This document shows, piece after piece, positions 50,401 through 52,870 of a stretch of 64,000 nt of DNA. A program made the position numbers and the translations under genes. Every line of letters starts with the position of its first letter. The stretch's first letter is position 1. The stretch spans positions 27,202,029 through 27,266,028 of the forward strand of contig OZ025261.1 of the NCBI GenBank assembly GCA_964019135.1, read 5' to 3'. The stretch comes from Arenicola marina. Its lineage: Eukaryota > Annelida > Polychaeta > Arenicolidae. The notes under the pieces are model-generated. The model was not told the origin of the DNA. It made no database searches and saw only the letters and a program-made list of their open reading frames with translations.

Positions 50401-51416
50401 ACTGATTTTAATTCTTGGTATGGTATGAACAATTGAATTTACATTTATTTCGGTACATGTCCAATTATCTGTACCGATCGATATTTGCTGCGCGGGGTTC
50501 CCCAGAACATCGGGCTTCCTCAAGGCATAGAGGTTAATGACTAATATGATGCATTATCTGGCGGGTACGGGATTCGTGCCCACAATGACGCCCATGCTCA
50601 ACGAACAAAGGTCTTCACATAAACCTGATTGATATCGTTGCGAATTGCATTCAGACTCTTCCTTTTACAGGCAAAACCTAATGCGCCTAGACATTTACTA
50701 CGCCGAGCTGAAGGAGTCACAGGTTAACCAGAGGGTGGCTTACGCGATGCCGGATTTCTGGGGTAGGTTGCCAGTGTGTATGAAGTGTGTCACGTGACAT
50801 GTGGCAGTCATTGTAGAAATAGTGGGGCGAAGATACGAAGTACGAAGATAAAAGCCGCAGATGTGAACTGGAATTGCATGATTACTTCACGGAATGTGAC
50901 CAAAAGAAGGCCTTACTGCCCTATATCGCCTTAACATGTGATTCATGAAAATTAATGACATTGTTCTGTCGGCATATGCTGCGGCGTTATCACGACAAAC
51001 CAAAATTTTCACATCTGAGCTTTCTGGTTTCAACCACATAATCATTACTGACAAATTGCCTCAAGCGTGATAACGGAAATCCATCTCCTTAACCGATATG
51101 TATCACTTTATCTTCTGTGTCATATAATAAAATGACATATCGTTGTTGTAGTTGTGAGTACTAAGTGAGTTATGTATACACGACATGTAGTCATGTCGCA
51201 AGCAAAAGATAATCTAGTGTGGCATTAATTACACGGCTGTGTGTCATACCGACAGGAGACTTGGGCGGCTACCTGGGCCTGCTACTGGGCGCCTCGGTCC
51301 TCAGCGTGGTCGAGGTCCTCGACTGGGTCATGGTCAAGGTTGCGAGACGCCGGGGACAGGCCCGCGTCATGGCCATGAAGGGGGCGCCACCCGACACGAG
51401 GGTCCTTCACCGCTAA
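11338..51416 (+). CDS. Modular DEG/ENaC (ASC) channel, about 2,080 aa, 30 exons
   Basis: This is the whole gene span, introns included. Exons: 11338-11419, 13578-13745, 14192-14271, 14664-14936, 18161-18274, 19430-19624, 20568-20720, 21389-21634, 23148-23264, 23966-24076, 24712-25104, 25862-26317, 26942-27138, 27484-27685, 28257-28399, 29399-29615, 30039-30137, 30374-30712, 31571-31665, 32189-32270, 33014-33077, 33772-33890, 37469-37551, 37934-38032, 40612-40762, 47382-47432, 47864-49335, 50100-50260, 50671-50762, 51256-51416. All junctions are GT-AG and in phase. The two ends are a canonical amiloride-sensitive (ASC) cation channel: HG motif, TM1, FPAVTICNQNPYR, Cys-rich finger and thumb, and TM2 with GAS. 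Between them lie PAN, MAM, kringle, LDLa, MAM, a PTS linker, a MAM with nested CUB, a fourth MAM and a Thr linker, then a 500-residue helical insert before TM2. Family members form trimeric plasma-membrane Na+ channels and are usually 500-700 aa. What gates this one (ligand, matrix or force) is unknown. The first exon is uncertain (see 4256). Confidence 0.88.
11451..12085 (-). mobile_element. MITE family A, copy 1 (contains a minisatellite)
   Basis: Ends are TGGCGTGTTTGATTTAC and its near-complement GTAAATCGAACACGCCA. The interior matches the reverse complement of 20802-21229 and 61030-61449 (AAACCGGTTTCAACGGTTTG, CACCTAAAGGCGAACGC). It begins about 30 bp after the exon 2 donor. One terminal region has been amplified into a 37-bp tandem array. 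Confidence 0.8.
11833..12057. repeat. 37-bp minisatellite inside a MITE, 6 copies
   Basis: The unit AACCCGGTTTAGGTTCGTCT followed by TCTGTCGAACAGTCGGC is repeated six times. The same segment is present once in the other family A copies (as complement near 20835-20880), so the array grew from MITE sequence. Confidence 0.85.
12645..12901 (+). mobile_element. tRNA-derived SINE with target-site duplication
   Basis: The head ACCCCGATAGCTCAGTGGGT looks like a tRNA gene start with an A box (TAGCTCAGTGGG) and a diverged B-box-like GGATCGGTGGTTTGCGCCC. An unrelated body follows and the tail is (AACC)n. The 9-bp sequence CAGTGTCTG flanks it at 12636-12644 and 12902-12910, a clean target-site duplication. 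Related bodies are found at 53985-54260 and 54797-55110 in the opposite orientation. The head is too diverged to be a working tRNA. Confidence 0.85.
13158..13540 (+). mobile_element. TTAA-flanked MITE family C, copy 1
   Basis: TTAA at each end brackets AGCA...TATTGCT inverted termini. The interior (ACATGCGCCATCTTAGAT, GAACAGCGAACAGGCGCGCA, GCCGGCCACCAACTTCTGCT) is shared with copies at 19037-19419 and 52501-52870. TTAA duplications are typical of piggyBac-type elements, so this is probably a non-autonomous relative. It ends 37 bp before channel exon 3. Confidence 0.82.
13578..13745 (+). CDS. Channel exon 3: TM1 and post-TM1 motif
   Basis: It encodes (R)IAWALAILGAFGTFLYLAST, the first membrane helix, preceded by the Arg-Arg pair formed at the splice. 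Then comes KLMDYYSWPSQVDLLVKY and the family signature FPAVTICNQNPYR. The YY after TM1 and the FPAVTICN motif are hallmarks of ASC channels. The acceptor is TTGTGTTACAG and the donor ACAG|GTACGA, phase 2 at both ends. Confidence 0.93.
13815..14100. mobile_element. MITE family D, copy a
   Basis: It begins AGTAGACCGA and contains CACTGACGTCACTGTTGCTT, TTATCCAATCATGTGGTGAA and, near the other end, GCGTGGGCGGGGCTTAGTGT. The same blocks occur at 18289-18690, 24474-24655 and 62261-62662. It lies in the intron between channel exons 3 and 4. Confidence 0.7.
14192..14271 (+). CDS. Channel exon 4: start of extracellular palm
   Basis: It encodes MTSLQKEGLYDVFVQSYSAA and then YGRQLSG, completing the Arg of NPYR. 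This corresponds to the first palm strand and helix of ASC channels, which normally leads into the finger. Here the next exon is an apple-type module, so the large insertion begins at this phase-1 junction. The acceptor is a T-rich tract plus TTACAG; the donor is TCAG|GTGGGG. Confidence 0.85.
14664..14936 (+). CDS. Channel exon 5: PAN/apple-like domain
   Basis: Phase 1-1 exon of 91 residues with Cys spacing typical of PAN/apple modules: CELTFELLTNVC, then C-x3-C (CQLLC), DSCSAVIYDRLTQDC and a final Cys in TNC, followed by RYYRRHRCL. PAN modules bind proteins or carbohydrates outside the cell. The acceptor CAAACAAG is weak but gives the only open phase-1 frame; the donor is CTAG|GTCAGT. A Thr/Ala-rich stretch separates the last cysteines. 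Confidence 0.75.
15811..16100 (+). mobile_element. Dispersed repeat copy 2 (pair with 2676-2945)
   Basis: G-run start, GGGTATTTGCGTTCCTCGGG, repeated GTGAACTGGGAA-like motifs, ATTAGCCGACCGCCGTGATT and a C-rich end, in the same order and orientation as the copy 13 kb upstream. Confidence 0.62.
16648..17812. repeat. 35-bp GC-rich minisatellite, about 33 copies
   Basis: The unit GCCCACCGGACGCGACTCGT followed by CGCCCGGCGGCCAAC is repeated almost perfectly, with a TCACGCGG variant every few units. It lies wholly in intron 5. Long ORFs on both strands are artefacts of the array. It is very CpG-rich (about seven CpG per unit). Confidence 0.95.
18161..18274 (+). CDS. Channel exon 6: MAM domain 1, N-terminal part
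   Basis: Phase 1-1 exon starting after CTACTTCAG. It encodes SLFCDFESEKCEVTIATN and then DVFELVQGADFTSGR. The CDFE-x3-C start is the MAM hallmark; the usual W of MAM is replaced. MAM modules mediate adhesion and protein contacts. The donor is GAG|GTAAAC. Confidence 0.82.
18289..18690. mobile_element. MITE family D, copy b
   Basis: Opens with AATAAACCGATCCAGGCTGT and closes with CAGTCTGGGGCGGTCTATTA. Terminal regions are long imperfect inverted repeats containing TCAATCACTGACG and GTGACGTCACGGAATCATTGA. It begins about 14 bp after the exon 6 donor. Confidence 0.75.
19037..19419 (-). mobile_element. TTAA-flanked MITE family C, copy 2, abutting exon 7
   Basis: TTAA at 19037-19040 and 19416-19419 bracket AGCAATATA...TATATTGCT. 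It is inverted relative to copies 1 and 3. Only ten bases (ACTTCCACAG) separate its right TTAA from channel exon 7, so the branch point and most of the pyrimidine tract must lie in the element. Confidence 0.82.
19430..19624 (+). CDS. Channel exon 7: MAM domain 1, central part
   Basis: Encodes ADGHYMNFLATGVRPKYRAQ, LVTPYMNTTNKCLRFVYRIR, GDVAPTIDVISVDEDLTYDV and IKTFN. The G-x-Y-M, A-x-L-x(2)-P and C-L-x-F-x-Y elements match MAM strands. The phase-1 acceptor is CTTCCACAG; the donor is CAACA|GTACGT, phase 1. The upstream neighbour is a MITE. Confidence 0.88.
19657..20450. repeat. 31-bp minisatellite, about 26 copies
   Basis: The unit GAGTAATGAACCTCCTTGGT followed by GTTCCTGCTCT is repeated through most of intron 7. 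Variants ending TGTGAGTAATG contain GTGAGT, a strong donor-like hexamer, but the unit does not include exon sequence. ORFs on the complement are artefacts. Confidence 0.93.
20568..20720 (+). CDS. Channel exon 8: MAM domain 1, C-terminal part
   Basis: Encodes SHYLLGNEWQTAYVRLLDGV, NSVIIEATRPAEGVSGSQID and NVELNTCSYL. The GNEWQ-x-A-x-V and S-x-I-D-N-V-x-L-x(2)-C segments are the classical end of a MAM domain. Acceptor CGCCACAG, donor CTCG|GTAACT, phase 1 at both ends. Confidence 0.9.
20802..21229 (+). mobile_element. MITE family A, copy 2
   Basis: Terminal inverted repeats are TTAGAGCGTGTTCGTTTTAC and GTAAATTGAATACGCCCTAA. The interior includes GAGAGCTGGTTTGACAGTTT, GACTAATTAATTACGGAACA and AGGTGGGCAAACCGTTGAAA, all shared with copies 1 and 3. 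This is the most intact copy and serves as the reference. Confidence 0.85.
21389..21634 (+). CDS. Channel exon 9: kringle-like domain
   Basis: Phase 1-1 exon of 82 residues encoding ERDCRPEGRYNLYLGHRQTS, LMGLPCINWTDVGYFANFWA, HFSNAGLTPAETENFCRSWV and, at the end, VQCDVEAC. The G-x2-Y-x-G-x3-T-x2-G-x2-C-x2-W pattern, the NFCR near two thirds, and the six Cys spacing match kringles. The usual D-x-W-C is altered (SSVLVC). Kringles are protein-binding discs known from secreted proteases and receptors; one within an ion channel subunit is unexpected. Confidence 0.78.
21700..23147. repeat. 105-bp minisatellite of exon 10 acceptors, 13 decoys
   Basis: The unit contains two TGACGTCA palindromes, CCTATTGTTCTTTCAG and the first half of the LDLa exon (ECRSESSHQCSTGFCVAERH in the decoys, then Pro-Val-stop). 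Acceptor-like sites recur near 21777, 21881, 21986, 22092, 22197, 22303, 22411, 22516, 22621, 22726, 22831, 22936 and 23041. The fourteenth, ending at 23147, leads into the intact exon. Decoy copies hit TGA and have no good donor. Confidence 0.92.
23148..23264 (+). CDS. Channel exon 10: LDL-receptor class A domain
   Basis: Phase 1-1 exon encoding ECRSDSSHQCSNGFCVAERH and LCDGHDDCPNGSDETIDQC. Six cysteines and the acidic CDGHDDCPNGSDE calcium-binding box give a canonical LDLa module. Its 5' half and acceptor are the source of the 105-bp array just upstream. The donor is TGTG|GTAAGT, a strong site. Confidence 0.93.
23265..23965. other. Intron 10 of the channel gene
   Basis: A 0.7 kb intron with no gene seen. 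Around 23696-23778 a 34-bp unit (GCTAGATGGCGTAGCTGAGG and flanking bases) is repeated about 2.4 times. The rest looks unique. Confidence 0.6.
23966..24076 (+). CDS. Channel exon 11: MAM domain 2, N-terminal part
   Basis: Encodes VPNIHVDCRFENPFVCGYET and TQTLSFPWKRRETLDEK. The DC-x-FE-x(4)-C-G-Y opening and the W further on match MAM starts. Acceptor CTGTCTCTTCAG, donor AAAG|GTATGG, phase 1 at both ends. Confidence 0.83.
24474..24655. mobile_element. MITE family D, copy c (short)
   Basis: Starts ATAATAGACCGATCCAGGCA and ends GAGTGTGGATCGGTCTATTA. Internal blocks are the same as in the other copies but the centre is deleted, giving 180 bp. It lies about 55 bp upstream of exon 12. Confidence 0.8.
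24712..25104 (+). CDS. Channel exon 12: MAM domain 2, central and C-terminal
   Basis: Phase 1-1 exon of 131 residues, a single exon for the rest of MAM 2. It includes AWVMEANTWDAIPGDVAVIQ, SPSQHFLLPTVITFQVNLHS, a Pro-rich loop, and EYRVCMPAGQRALQFEAVAG ending FGLDDVMVTKETC. MAM 1 uses two exons for this part, so the intron pattern differs between copies. Acceptor CGTCCCTTCAG, donor GACG|GTCAGT. Confidence 0.85.
25105..25861. other. Intron 12 of the channel gene
   Basis: A 0.76 kb AT-rich intron. Nothing beyond unique-looking sequence was recognised. Confidence 0.55.
25862..26317 (+). CDS. Channel exon 13: AAPTSSP repeats then start of MAM 3
   Basis: After CCCATTCAG the frame reads ESA, then 14 in-frame copies of the 7-residue unit AAPTSSP, a mucin-like Pro/Thr/Ser linker likely to be O-glycosylated and extended. 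It continues ASASAVSTIDCDFDDGFRGY and HDSSLNSLFSWDLMPKAYID, whose CDFDD start and W match the MAM N terminus. It ends at CCGC|GTGAGT in phase 1. The partner half of this MAM is exon 16-17, with a CUB domain in between. Confidence 0.85.
25867..26160 (+). repeat. 21-bp coding minisatellite, exactly 14 copies
   Basis: The unit GCCGCCCCTACCTCAAGCCC (plus one T) is repeated with no visible variation over 294 bp. A 21-bp unit keeps frame whatever the copy number, and the homogeneity suggests recent expansion. Frames other than the coding one also stay open. Confidence 0.96.
26410..26760. repeat. 34-bp minisatellite in intron 13
   Basis: The unit GTGTCACCATGTCGATGATG followed by TCATCGTTTTGAGG is repeated about seven times, with degenerate units at each edge. 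Confidence 0.9.
26942..27138 (+). CDS. Channel exon 14: CUB domain, first half
   Basis: Starts after a T-rich tract and CAG, in phase 1. It encodes LKSDNEVRYFGTRGRLASFG, FPHSYENGLSSHYIIVQPPG, AETQITVETIQIEPHSWDPG and CYDSLE. The G-x-L-x-S-x-G-F-P-x-S-Y-x-N-G start, W/Y-x-I-x2-P-x-G and C-Y-D-S-L-E are CUB features. It ends phase 0 at GGAG|GTATGA. Confidence 0.85.
27484..27685 (+). CDS. Channel exon 15: CUB domain, second half
   Basis: Starts phase 0 after ACTGACTACTAG. It encodes IQDGDAADLPCKLPVSGLQN, NNTLCGEVAPVLEVFTSKFI, HLCFKTDFSVVQRGFQVRYK and GNLAADT. The F-x-S-x(5)-C/F-x-T-D-x-S-V-x(2)-GF-x-V-x-Y end is typical CUB. It ends phase 1 at ACTG|GTCAGT, so the two exons form a symmetric phase 1-1 CUB cassette. 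Confidence 0.87.
27686..28256. other. Intron 15 of the channel gene
   Basis: A 0.57 kb intron of unique-looking sequence. No exon or RNA gene was seen. Confidence 0.5.
28257..28399 (+). CDS. Channel exon 16: MAM domain 3, central part
   Basis: In phase 1 it encodes DYVAFLAFRGDEQQRSQNVP, EATLSSPNTLLEGHNCISFM and MRVESRFK. It aligns with exon 7 of MAM 1 (GHYMNFLATG, AQLVTPYMNTTNKCLRFVYR) and so continues the MAM begun in exon 13. It ends phase 0 with AAG|GTAGTA; the last G and the donor are the first bases of a TTAA-flanked element. Confidence 0.86.
28395..28879. mobile_element. TTAA-flanked element supplying the exon 16 donor
   Basis: TTAA at 28395-28398 and 28876-28879 flank inverted termini GGTAGTATGC and GCGTACTACC (9 of 10 complementary). 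The left TTAA is inside the coding exon. After the right TTAA comes GGTGTGTCAG, which would have made a donor AAG|GTGTGT before insertion. The interior is 477 bp and non-coding. Confidence 0.7.
29399..29615 (+). CDS. Channel exon 17: MAM domain 3, C-terminal part
   Basis: Starts phase 0 after TGCCACGACAG. It encodes VTIHKERRGYAETVTLVEVA, GSLGDEWHWMYITLTPRPGL, WSVSFTGAAYPSGYYGAFVD and DVSLRPGQCKDL. The G-D-E-W-x-W and G-A-F-V-D-D-V-S-L-x-P-G-x-C elements match the end of MAM. Donor CTCG|GTTAGT, phase 1. Confidence 0.88.
29616..30038. other. Intron 17 of the channel gene
   Basis: A 0.42 kb intron; no other feature was recognised. Confidence 0.5.
30039..30137 (+). CDS. Channel exon 18: MAM domain 4, N-terminal part
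   Basis: Phase 1-1 exon encoding VREGSVACDFSSPDQCGYRD and VTLDGTTWWTRKC. ACDF-x(5)-CGY and the WW pair fit the MAM start. Acceptor GGGCGCAG, donor TGTG|GTGAGT. Confidence 0.84.
30374..30712 (+). CDS. Channel exon 19: MAM domain 4, divergent remainder
   Basis: Phase 1-1 exon of 113 residues. It includes ENVTGCYMEVTIGYSFDSSA, LTAKCVRYNVSCSQNCRYDH, STWAEMSMLVPAGHFRFSIQ and SGGVRLDEITWDNLPCETT. The last two blocks match the MAM end. The middle has three extra cysteines and several N-glycosylation sequons (NVT, NVS, NAT, NGS), so this copy is diverged. The donor ACCG|GTAAGT is the seed of the 22-bp array downstream. Confidence 0.8.
30713..31210. repeat. 22-bp minisatellite of exon 19 donor sequence
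   Basis: The unit GGTAAGTTAAACGGTAAACA plus CG is repeated about 22 times directly from the splice donor. Many copies keep GGTAAGT, a strong 5' splice site, so the true donor is the first of a long series. Confidence 0.92.
31571..31665 (+). CDS. Channel exon 20: Thr-rich linker
   Basis: In phase 1 after TGTTTCTCAG it encodes GHLYVALTPAMTTTTPRPDV and TMAANGSAGSST. It has no fold signature and is probably an O-glycosylated spacer between MAM 4 and the returning channel core. The 3' end is uncertain: ACT|GTACGC is used here, but GAC|GTAACC 35 bases earlier has the same phase. Confidence 0.62.
31711..31925. repeat. G-run/C-run dispersed repeat in intron 20
   Basis: It opens with AAGCTCACGGGGCGTGTCCAG and contains long G and C runs plus GGGCCCTCC blocks. 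This is the same general G/C-bounded repeat type as near 9600 and 49440. No coding potential. Confidence 0.5.
32189..32270 (+). CDS. Channel exon 21: linker back to channel core
   Basis: After CCATGTTACAG in phase 0 it encodes SVVGVTDTTKRPHSFNEDAW and LETINEL, ending phase 1 at CTTG|GTCGGT. No domain is recognised. It leads into the ASC finger segment in exon 22. Identified mainly from phase and position. Confidence 0.65.
32302..32775. repeat. 54-bp minisatellite, about 9 copies
   Basis: The unit TCAGACTTATTATCGTTACT, CAACTATTTGAACGCTCTAT, ATACATAGGTACAA is repeated with few changes in intron 21. It starts about 30 bp after the exon 21 donor but does not include it. Confidence 0.93.
33014..33077 (+). 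CDS. Channel exon 22: ASC finger segment
   Basis: Phase 1 to phase 2 exon encoding GGVNLQQFVNITAHSYQKTL and LG. It precedes the C-x-W-x-G-x2-C motif of exon 23, as in ASC channels where an F-x(4) helix leads to the first finger cysteine. Acceptor TTATGTCCAG, donor CTGG|GTAGGT. Confidence 0.72.
33078..33771. other. Intron 22 of the channel gene, with small foldback
   Basis: A 0.69 kb intron. At 33608-33702 the arms GTTTAACCGACTACGGGGCT and AGCCCCGTAGCCGGCTAAAC form a near-perfect inverted repeat around TTAATTATTAGTCGGC, a small foldback element. The rest is unique. Confidence 0.6.
33772..33890 (+). CDS. Channel exon 23: ASC finger Cys motif
   Basis: Encodes CRWGGQPCDEYYLKETETDM, GRCVTFNWNNESFLMANSS. 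The C-x-W-x-G-x2-C-x(7)-T-x(4)-G-x-C-x-T-F-N pattern is highly diagnostic of ASC/DEG/ENaC channels. Acceptor CCTTTGTAG (phase 2), donor TCGG|GTATGC (phase 1). Confidence 0.93.
33891..35590. other. Intron 23, first part: dispersed repeat sequence
   Basis: It contains a foldback-like region (about 34010-34220, ends ATACATCTAAACG and GCTAGATGTATCACGGG), a (GTCT)n run near 34245-34295, and a long dispersed repeat that includes AAAGGTCAAGGTCA several times (34400-35080). ORFs of 60-85 codons here are not supported as genes. Confidence 0.5.
35600..37320. repeat. 23-bp AT-rich minisatellite, about 75 copies
   Basis: The unit GTATATGAGTCATTATTGAG plus CAA is repeated with moderate divergence. TGAGTCAT, an AP-1-like octamer, occurs in most units. 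Confidence 0.93.
37469..37551 (+). CDS. Channel exon 24: ASC palm segment
   Basis: In phase 1 after GTGTCCAG it encodes GTSDGLQLWVNVEHYEYVAE and VATVSGIK, phase 0 out. The GL-x-L-x-(L/V)-x-V-x2-x-EY...G-x-K pattern is the conserved ASC palm strand that ends before the 'V-x(2)-x-D-x(3)-P' segment of exon 25. Confidence 0.9.
37552..37933. other. Intron 24 of the channel gene
   Basis: A short intron of 0.38 kb. It includes a CGTTATG/ATTACGCT-like low-complexity patch near 37720-37800. No other feature. Confidence 0.5.
37934..38032 (+). CDS. Channel exon 25: ASC palm, source of 67-bp array
   Basis: Phase 0-0 exon encoding VLLSDQDDVPQMRNMGFNIG and PGQHVLASLSYSS. It matches the ASC 'hDpxxxPxxxxxGxxixPGxxxxixis' block. 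Its last 51 bases and donor AGC|GTAAGT are the start of a 67-bp repeat array downstream. Only the first donor keeps the reading frame. Confidence 0.9.
37982..39690. repeat. 67-bp minisatellite of exon 25 end plus donor, about 25 copies
   Basis: The unit TTCAACATTGGCCCAGGACA, ACACGTGCTCGCTAGTCTCA, GCTACAGCAGC joins exonic sequence to GTAAGTTATAACAGGC. About 25 near-identical copies follow, nearly all with an intact GTAAGT. The unit is not a multiple of three and reading through meets a TAA in the second copy. Confidence 0.95.
39840..40560. repeat. Degenerate AT-rich tandem motif
   Basis: An irregular repeat based on GAATAATTAAAACCGGAGC and relatives (GGGAATTATATATTC, AAATAATTTAAACCGG) with a spacing of about 18-30 bp. 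It fills the end of intron 25 and looks like a decayed minisatellite. Confidence 0.6.
40612..40762 (+). CDS. Channel exon 26: ASC thumb Cys cluster
   Basis: In phase 0 after CTCTCTTTGTAG it encodes QSFEEPPYGTCGTLPLSYYD, NATYTFGRCASQCEAETMVY and LCNCTDVYMPG. The P-Y-G-x-C, Y-x(3)-C-x2-C and C-x-C-x(5)-P-G pattern is the ASC thumb. It ends phase 1 at CCAG|GTGGGT. Its last 46 or so bases and the donor are the unit of the 56-bp array that follows. Confidence 0.94.
40717..46130. repeat. 56-bp minisatellite of exon 26 end plus donor, about 95 copies
   Basis: The unit GAGACCATGGCCCTCCTCTG, TAACTGTACTGACGTCTACA, TGCCAG joins exon 26 coding sequence to GTGGGTTGGT. It fills 5.4 kb, with variants arranged in higher-order blocks (for example 41600-41960 again at 42217-42460 and 42553-42800). 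Nearly every copy keeps CCAG|GTGGGT. False ORFs on the complement (WSHQPTWHVDVSTVTEEG) are artefacts. Confidence 0.96.
46131..47381. other. Intron 26, distal part
   Basis: 1.25 kb between the array and exon 27. It holds a TIR element (46405-47071) and, within it, a 60-bp direct duplication rich in TAATATTAGTATGA (46690-46805). No exon was seen. Confidence 0.55.
46405..47071. mobile_element. MITE with GGGCGTATTT termini
   Basis: Left end ATGGGGCGTATTTGATTATA and right end GCATAATAAAATACGCCCAT are inverted repeats with two or three mismatches. The interior is AT-rich with no transposase ORF. The first bases resemble the family A terminus (GGGCGTATT), so the two may be related. Confidence 0.6.
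47382..47432 (+). CDS. Channel exon 27: ASC thumb
   Basis: A 17-residue phase 1-1 micro-exon encoding GDVDDCDLYSYLTCVLP after TTTTTGTTCCAG, with donor CCCG|GTGAGT. Fits the ASC 'C-x(5-7)-C' step after the P-G of exon 26. Confidence 0.85.
47864..49335 (+). CDS. Channel exon 28: thumb end and about 490-aa helical insert
   Basis: The largest exon (1,472 bp), phase 1 in and phase 0 out. It opens ASLGNTKPDVVCPVNEMGQC and KGACDSREFAADLSYAQLS, the ASC thumb end (C-P-x(6)-C-x3-C-x(9)-Y-x3-S). Then about 430 residues follow that look largely alpha-helical, with few Cys and heptad-like Leu/Ile spacing (for example TALELQQRLSSDLLAVTLGR, LNAELQEVLRDVENRLDISY) and several N-glycosylation sequons (NYT, NIS, NLT, NYS). 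Normal ASC channels have only a few tens of residues here. No known domain was recognised. Donor ATCTCA|GTGAGT. Confidence 0.88.
49336..50099. other. Intron 28 of the channel gene
   Basis: It contains a (TA)n/(GATA)-like patch (49365-49430) and a G-rich dispersed repeat (GCAGGGGCGTGCGCAGGAAT at 49437, G-run to about 49740). No exon seen. Confidence 0.55.
50100..50260 (+). CDS. Channel exon 29: end of helical insert
   Basis: Phase 0 to phase 2 exon encoding KILSNFFDGLSLEMTNFQSE, LVGRRLQLDNVFTNLMRDFE and DYDKKTEIDTEFV. Predicted helical and acidic, continuing the insert toward the pre-TM2 strand. Acceptor GGTTTTCCAG, donor TTAA|GTAAGT. Confidence 0.82.
50671..50762 (+). CDS. Channel exon 30: pre-TM2 palm strand
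   Basis: Encodes KQNLMRLDIYYAELKESQVN and QRVAYAMPDFWG. It corresponds to the ASC signature 'N-x(3)-L-x-I-Y-Y-x-E-L-x(5)-x-Q-x2-AY', the last palm strand before the pore. Acceptor CTTTTACAG (phase 2), donor TGGG|GTAGGT (phase 1). Confidence 0.93.
50763..51255. other. Intron 30 of the channel gene
   Basis: A 0.49 kb AT-rich last intron. Nothing else was recognised. Confidence 0.5.
51256..51416 (+). CDS. Channel exon 31: TM2, selectivity filter, C terminus
   Basis: Encodes GDLGGYLGLLLGASVLSVVE and VLDWVMVKVARRRGQARVM, ending in a TAA at 51414-51416. G-D-(L/I)-GG-x-x-GL-x-x-GAS-x-L-(S/T)-x-x-E is the diagnostic TM2 of DEG/ENaC channels, and GAS is the pore filter. A positive cytoplasmic stop-transfer (KVARRRGQAR) and a short tail ending VLHR follow. 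No PY motif is present. Confidence 0.95.
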
Positions 51417-51539
51417 GTCTGGTCCAGTGCTGCGCTGTCAGCTTCCTCGACGTGAACATCTGAGGGAAGCTGTCACAGAAGCGTTTACAGCGCCTCCGTA
51501 GAACTCGCCTCTATATGCTACTATGATGTAAACGGAAAA

Positions 51540-51952
51540 TTACAGTTGCATATCGAGCTCCTTCTCGCCAAAACTAAGCCCAGGAGGCATGTATATCACA
51601 ATCTGCAGAAAACTCACTTGTTTCATTCTATAAATTCAGAAACCTAATACAGTAAACATAGCTGGCTCGGCTGTGATGTGGCAAACGTGTCTATCCCGGG
51701 ACACCAAGGAACTCTGTCGCGGCACTGCTACTTATAACAAAGCATCGCGAAGCACACTAACTGATGACGTTTACCACTAAGTTGAAAACTTGTGGTTATT
51801 TAAAATCACGCGCAAGATCTAAGAGACTCCATTTGGCAGTCTGGTATGCGTGGAATATAGACCAAAAAACGTTTGGATGATTCACGGACTGCTTCTAATT
51901 TGTATTTTGACCTCTTTAGTTTTGGCGGGAAAGAGCTCGATATGCAACTGTA
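51540..51952 (+). mobile_element. MITE family B, copy 1, 36-bp inverted termini
   Basis: The left end TTACAGTTGCATATCGAGCT continues CCTTCTCGCCAAAACT; the right end is its complement (AGTTTTGGCGGGAAAGAGCT, CGATATGCAACTGTAA) with two or three differences. The interior block AACTCTGTCGCGGCACTGCT is found inverted at 55560-55600. Confidence 0.82.
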
Positions 51953-52500
51953 AATGGTTGAAGGCGGAGGGCTGTTCGAACGGAAAGCCGGGAGAGCTCG
52001 TCCCGTACTCAAATACTCGTACTCATCGATCTGTGTCGATGTTCGGAGTAATAAGCGAAAGAAATAACAGTATGACATTATTTTGTTTTATACGTCAAAT
52101 AGTAGCCGGCAGAAGGTAGACATTGGGCAGAAATAATATCGATAATCATATTGACATAAATTGAGACCGGGAGCTACGGAATAACGGGACATATATGTTA
52201 AGGATATTTAAACCCTGTGCAATTATTGTGCATCCAGTACAGAATACTCAAATTGCGGCTAAAGCACGATATAAACGAATATCAGTCCAGTAAAACTAAG
52301 GCCCAAGTTCATACATTGATTGAGTAAAAAAAAAAGGGTTGATTGAGTTAAAAAAGGGGTTGTTTCCCGTCCGTTGTTCGTCATTTAACGTATTACTACT
52401 ACCTTCACTGGATAATATCGTACTCTAATCGTGCTGCCTGGTATTACTGTTTGTTTTCTGCGTGTGTTAATATTATGCTTTGCTGCCTGACTTGTCGTAT

Positions 52501-52870
52501 TTAAAGCAATATACTTACATGCGCCATCTTAGATTTTTACATTTTAGAATCAAGACTAAAAGTATCTCAAAATTATGATGCATATGCTTTATATATCTTT
52601 GAGTCTGTAAAACTTTCAACATAAAACTGCGCGGTTTATTTATATCGCGCGCGGACGTGATAGCAAACCGCAGTCGGTATCACACAGAAAATACCGAACA
52701 GCGAACAGGCGCGCAGGGATATAACGCCGGCCACCAACTTCTGCTCGTGACCAAAATGCTTCTCTCCGGATAGCCCACAGGCTTTCAGGATTCAAATTCA
52801 AAACAGAATGTACTTAATTGACATTGAGAAGAGGTTGGCAACACAAAAAATACGAAATATATTGCTTTAA
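52501..52870 (+). mobile_element. TTAA-flanked MITE family C, copy 3
   Basis: TTAA-AGCAATATA start and TATTGCT-TTAA end. The interior is nearly the same as copies at 13158 and 19037 (GCGCCATCTTAGATTTTTAC, ACCGAACAGCGAACAGGCGC, CCTTCTCTCC-like block shortened). Same orientation as copy 1. Confidence 0.85.
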
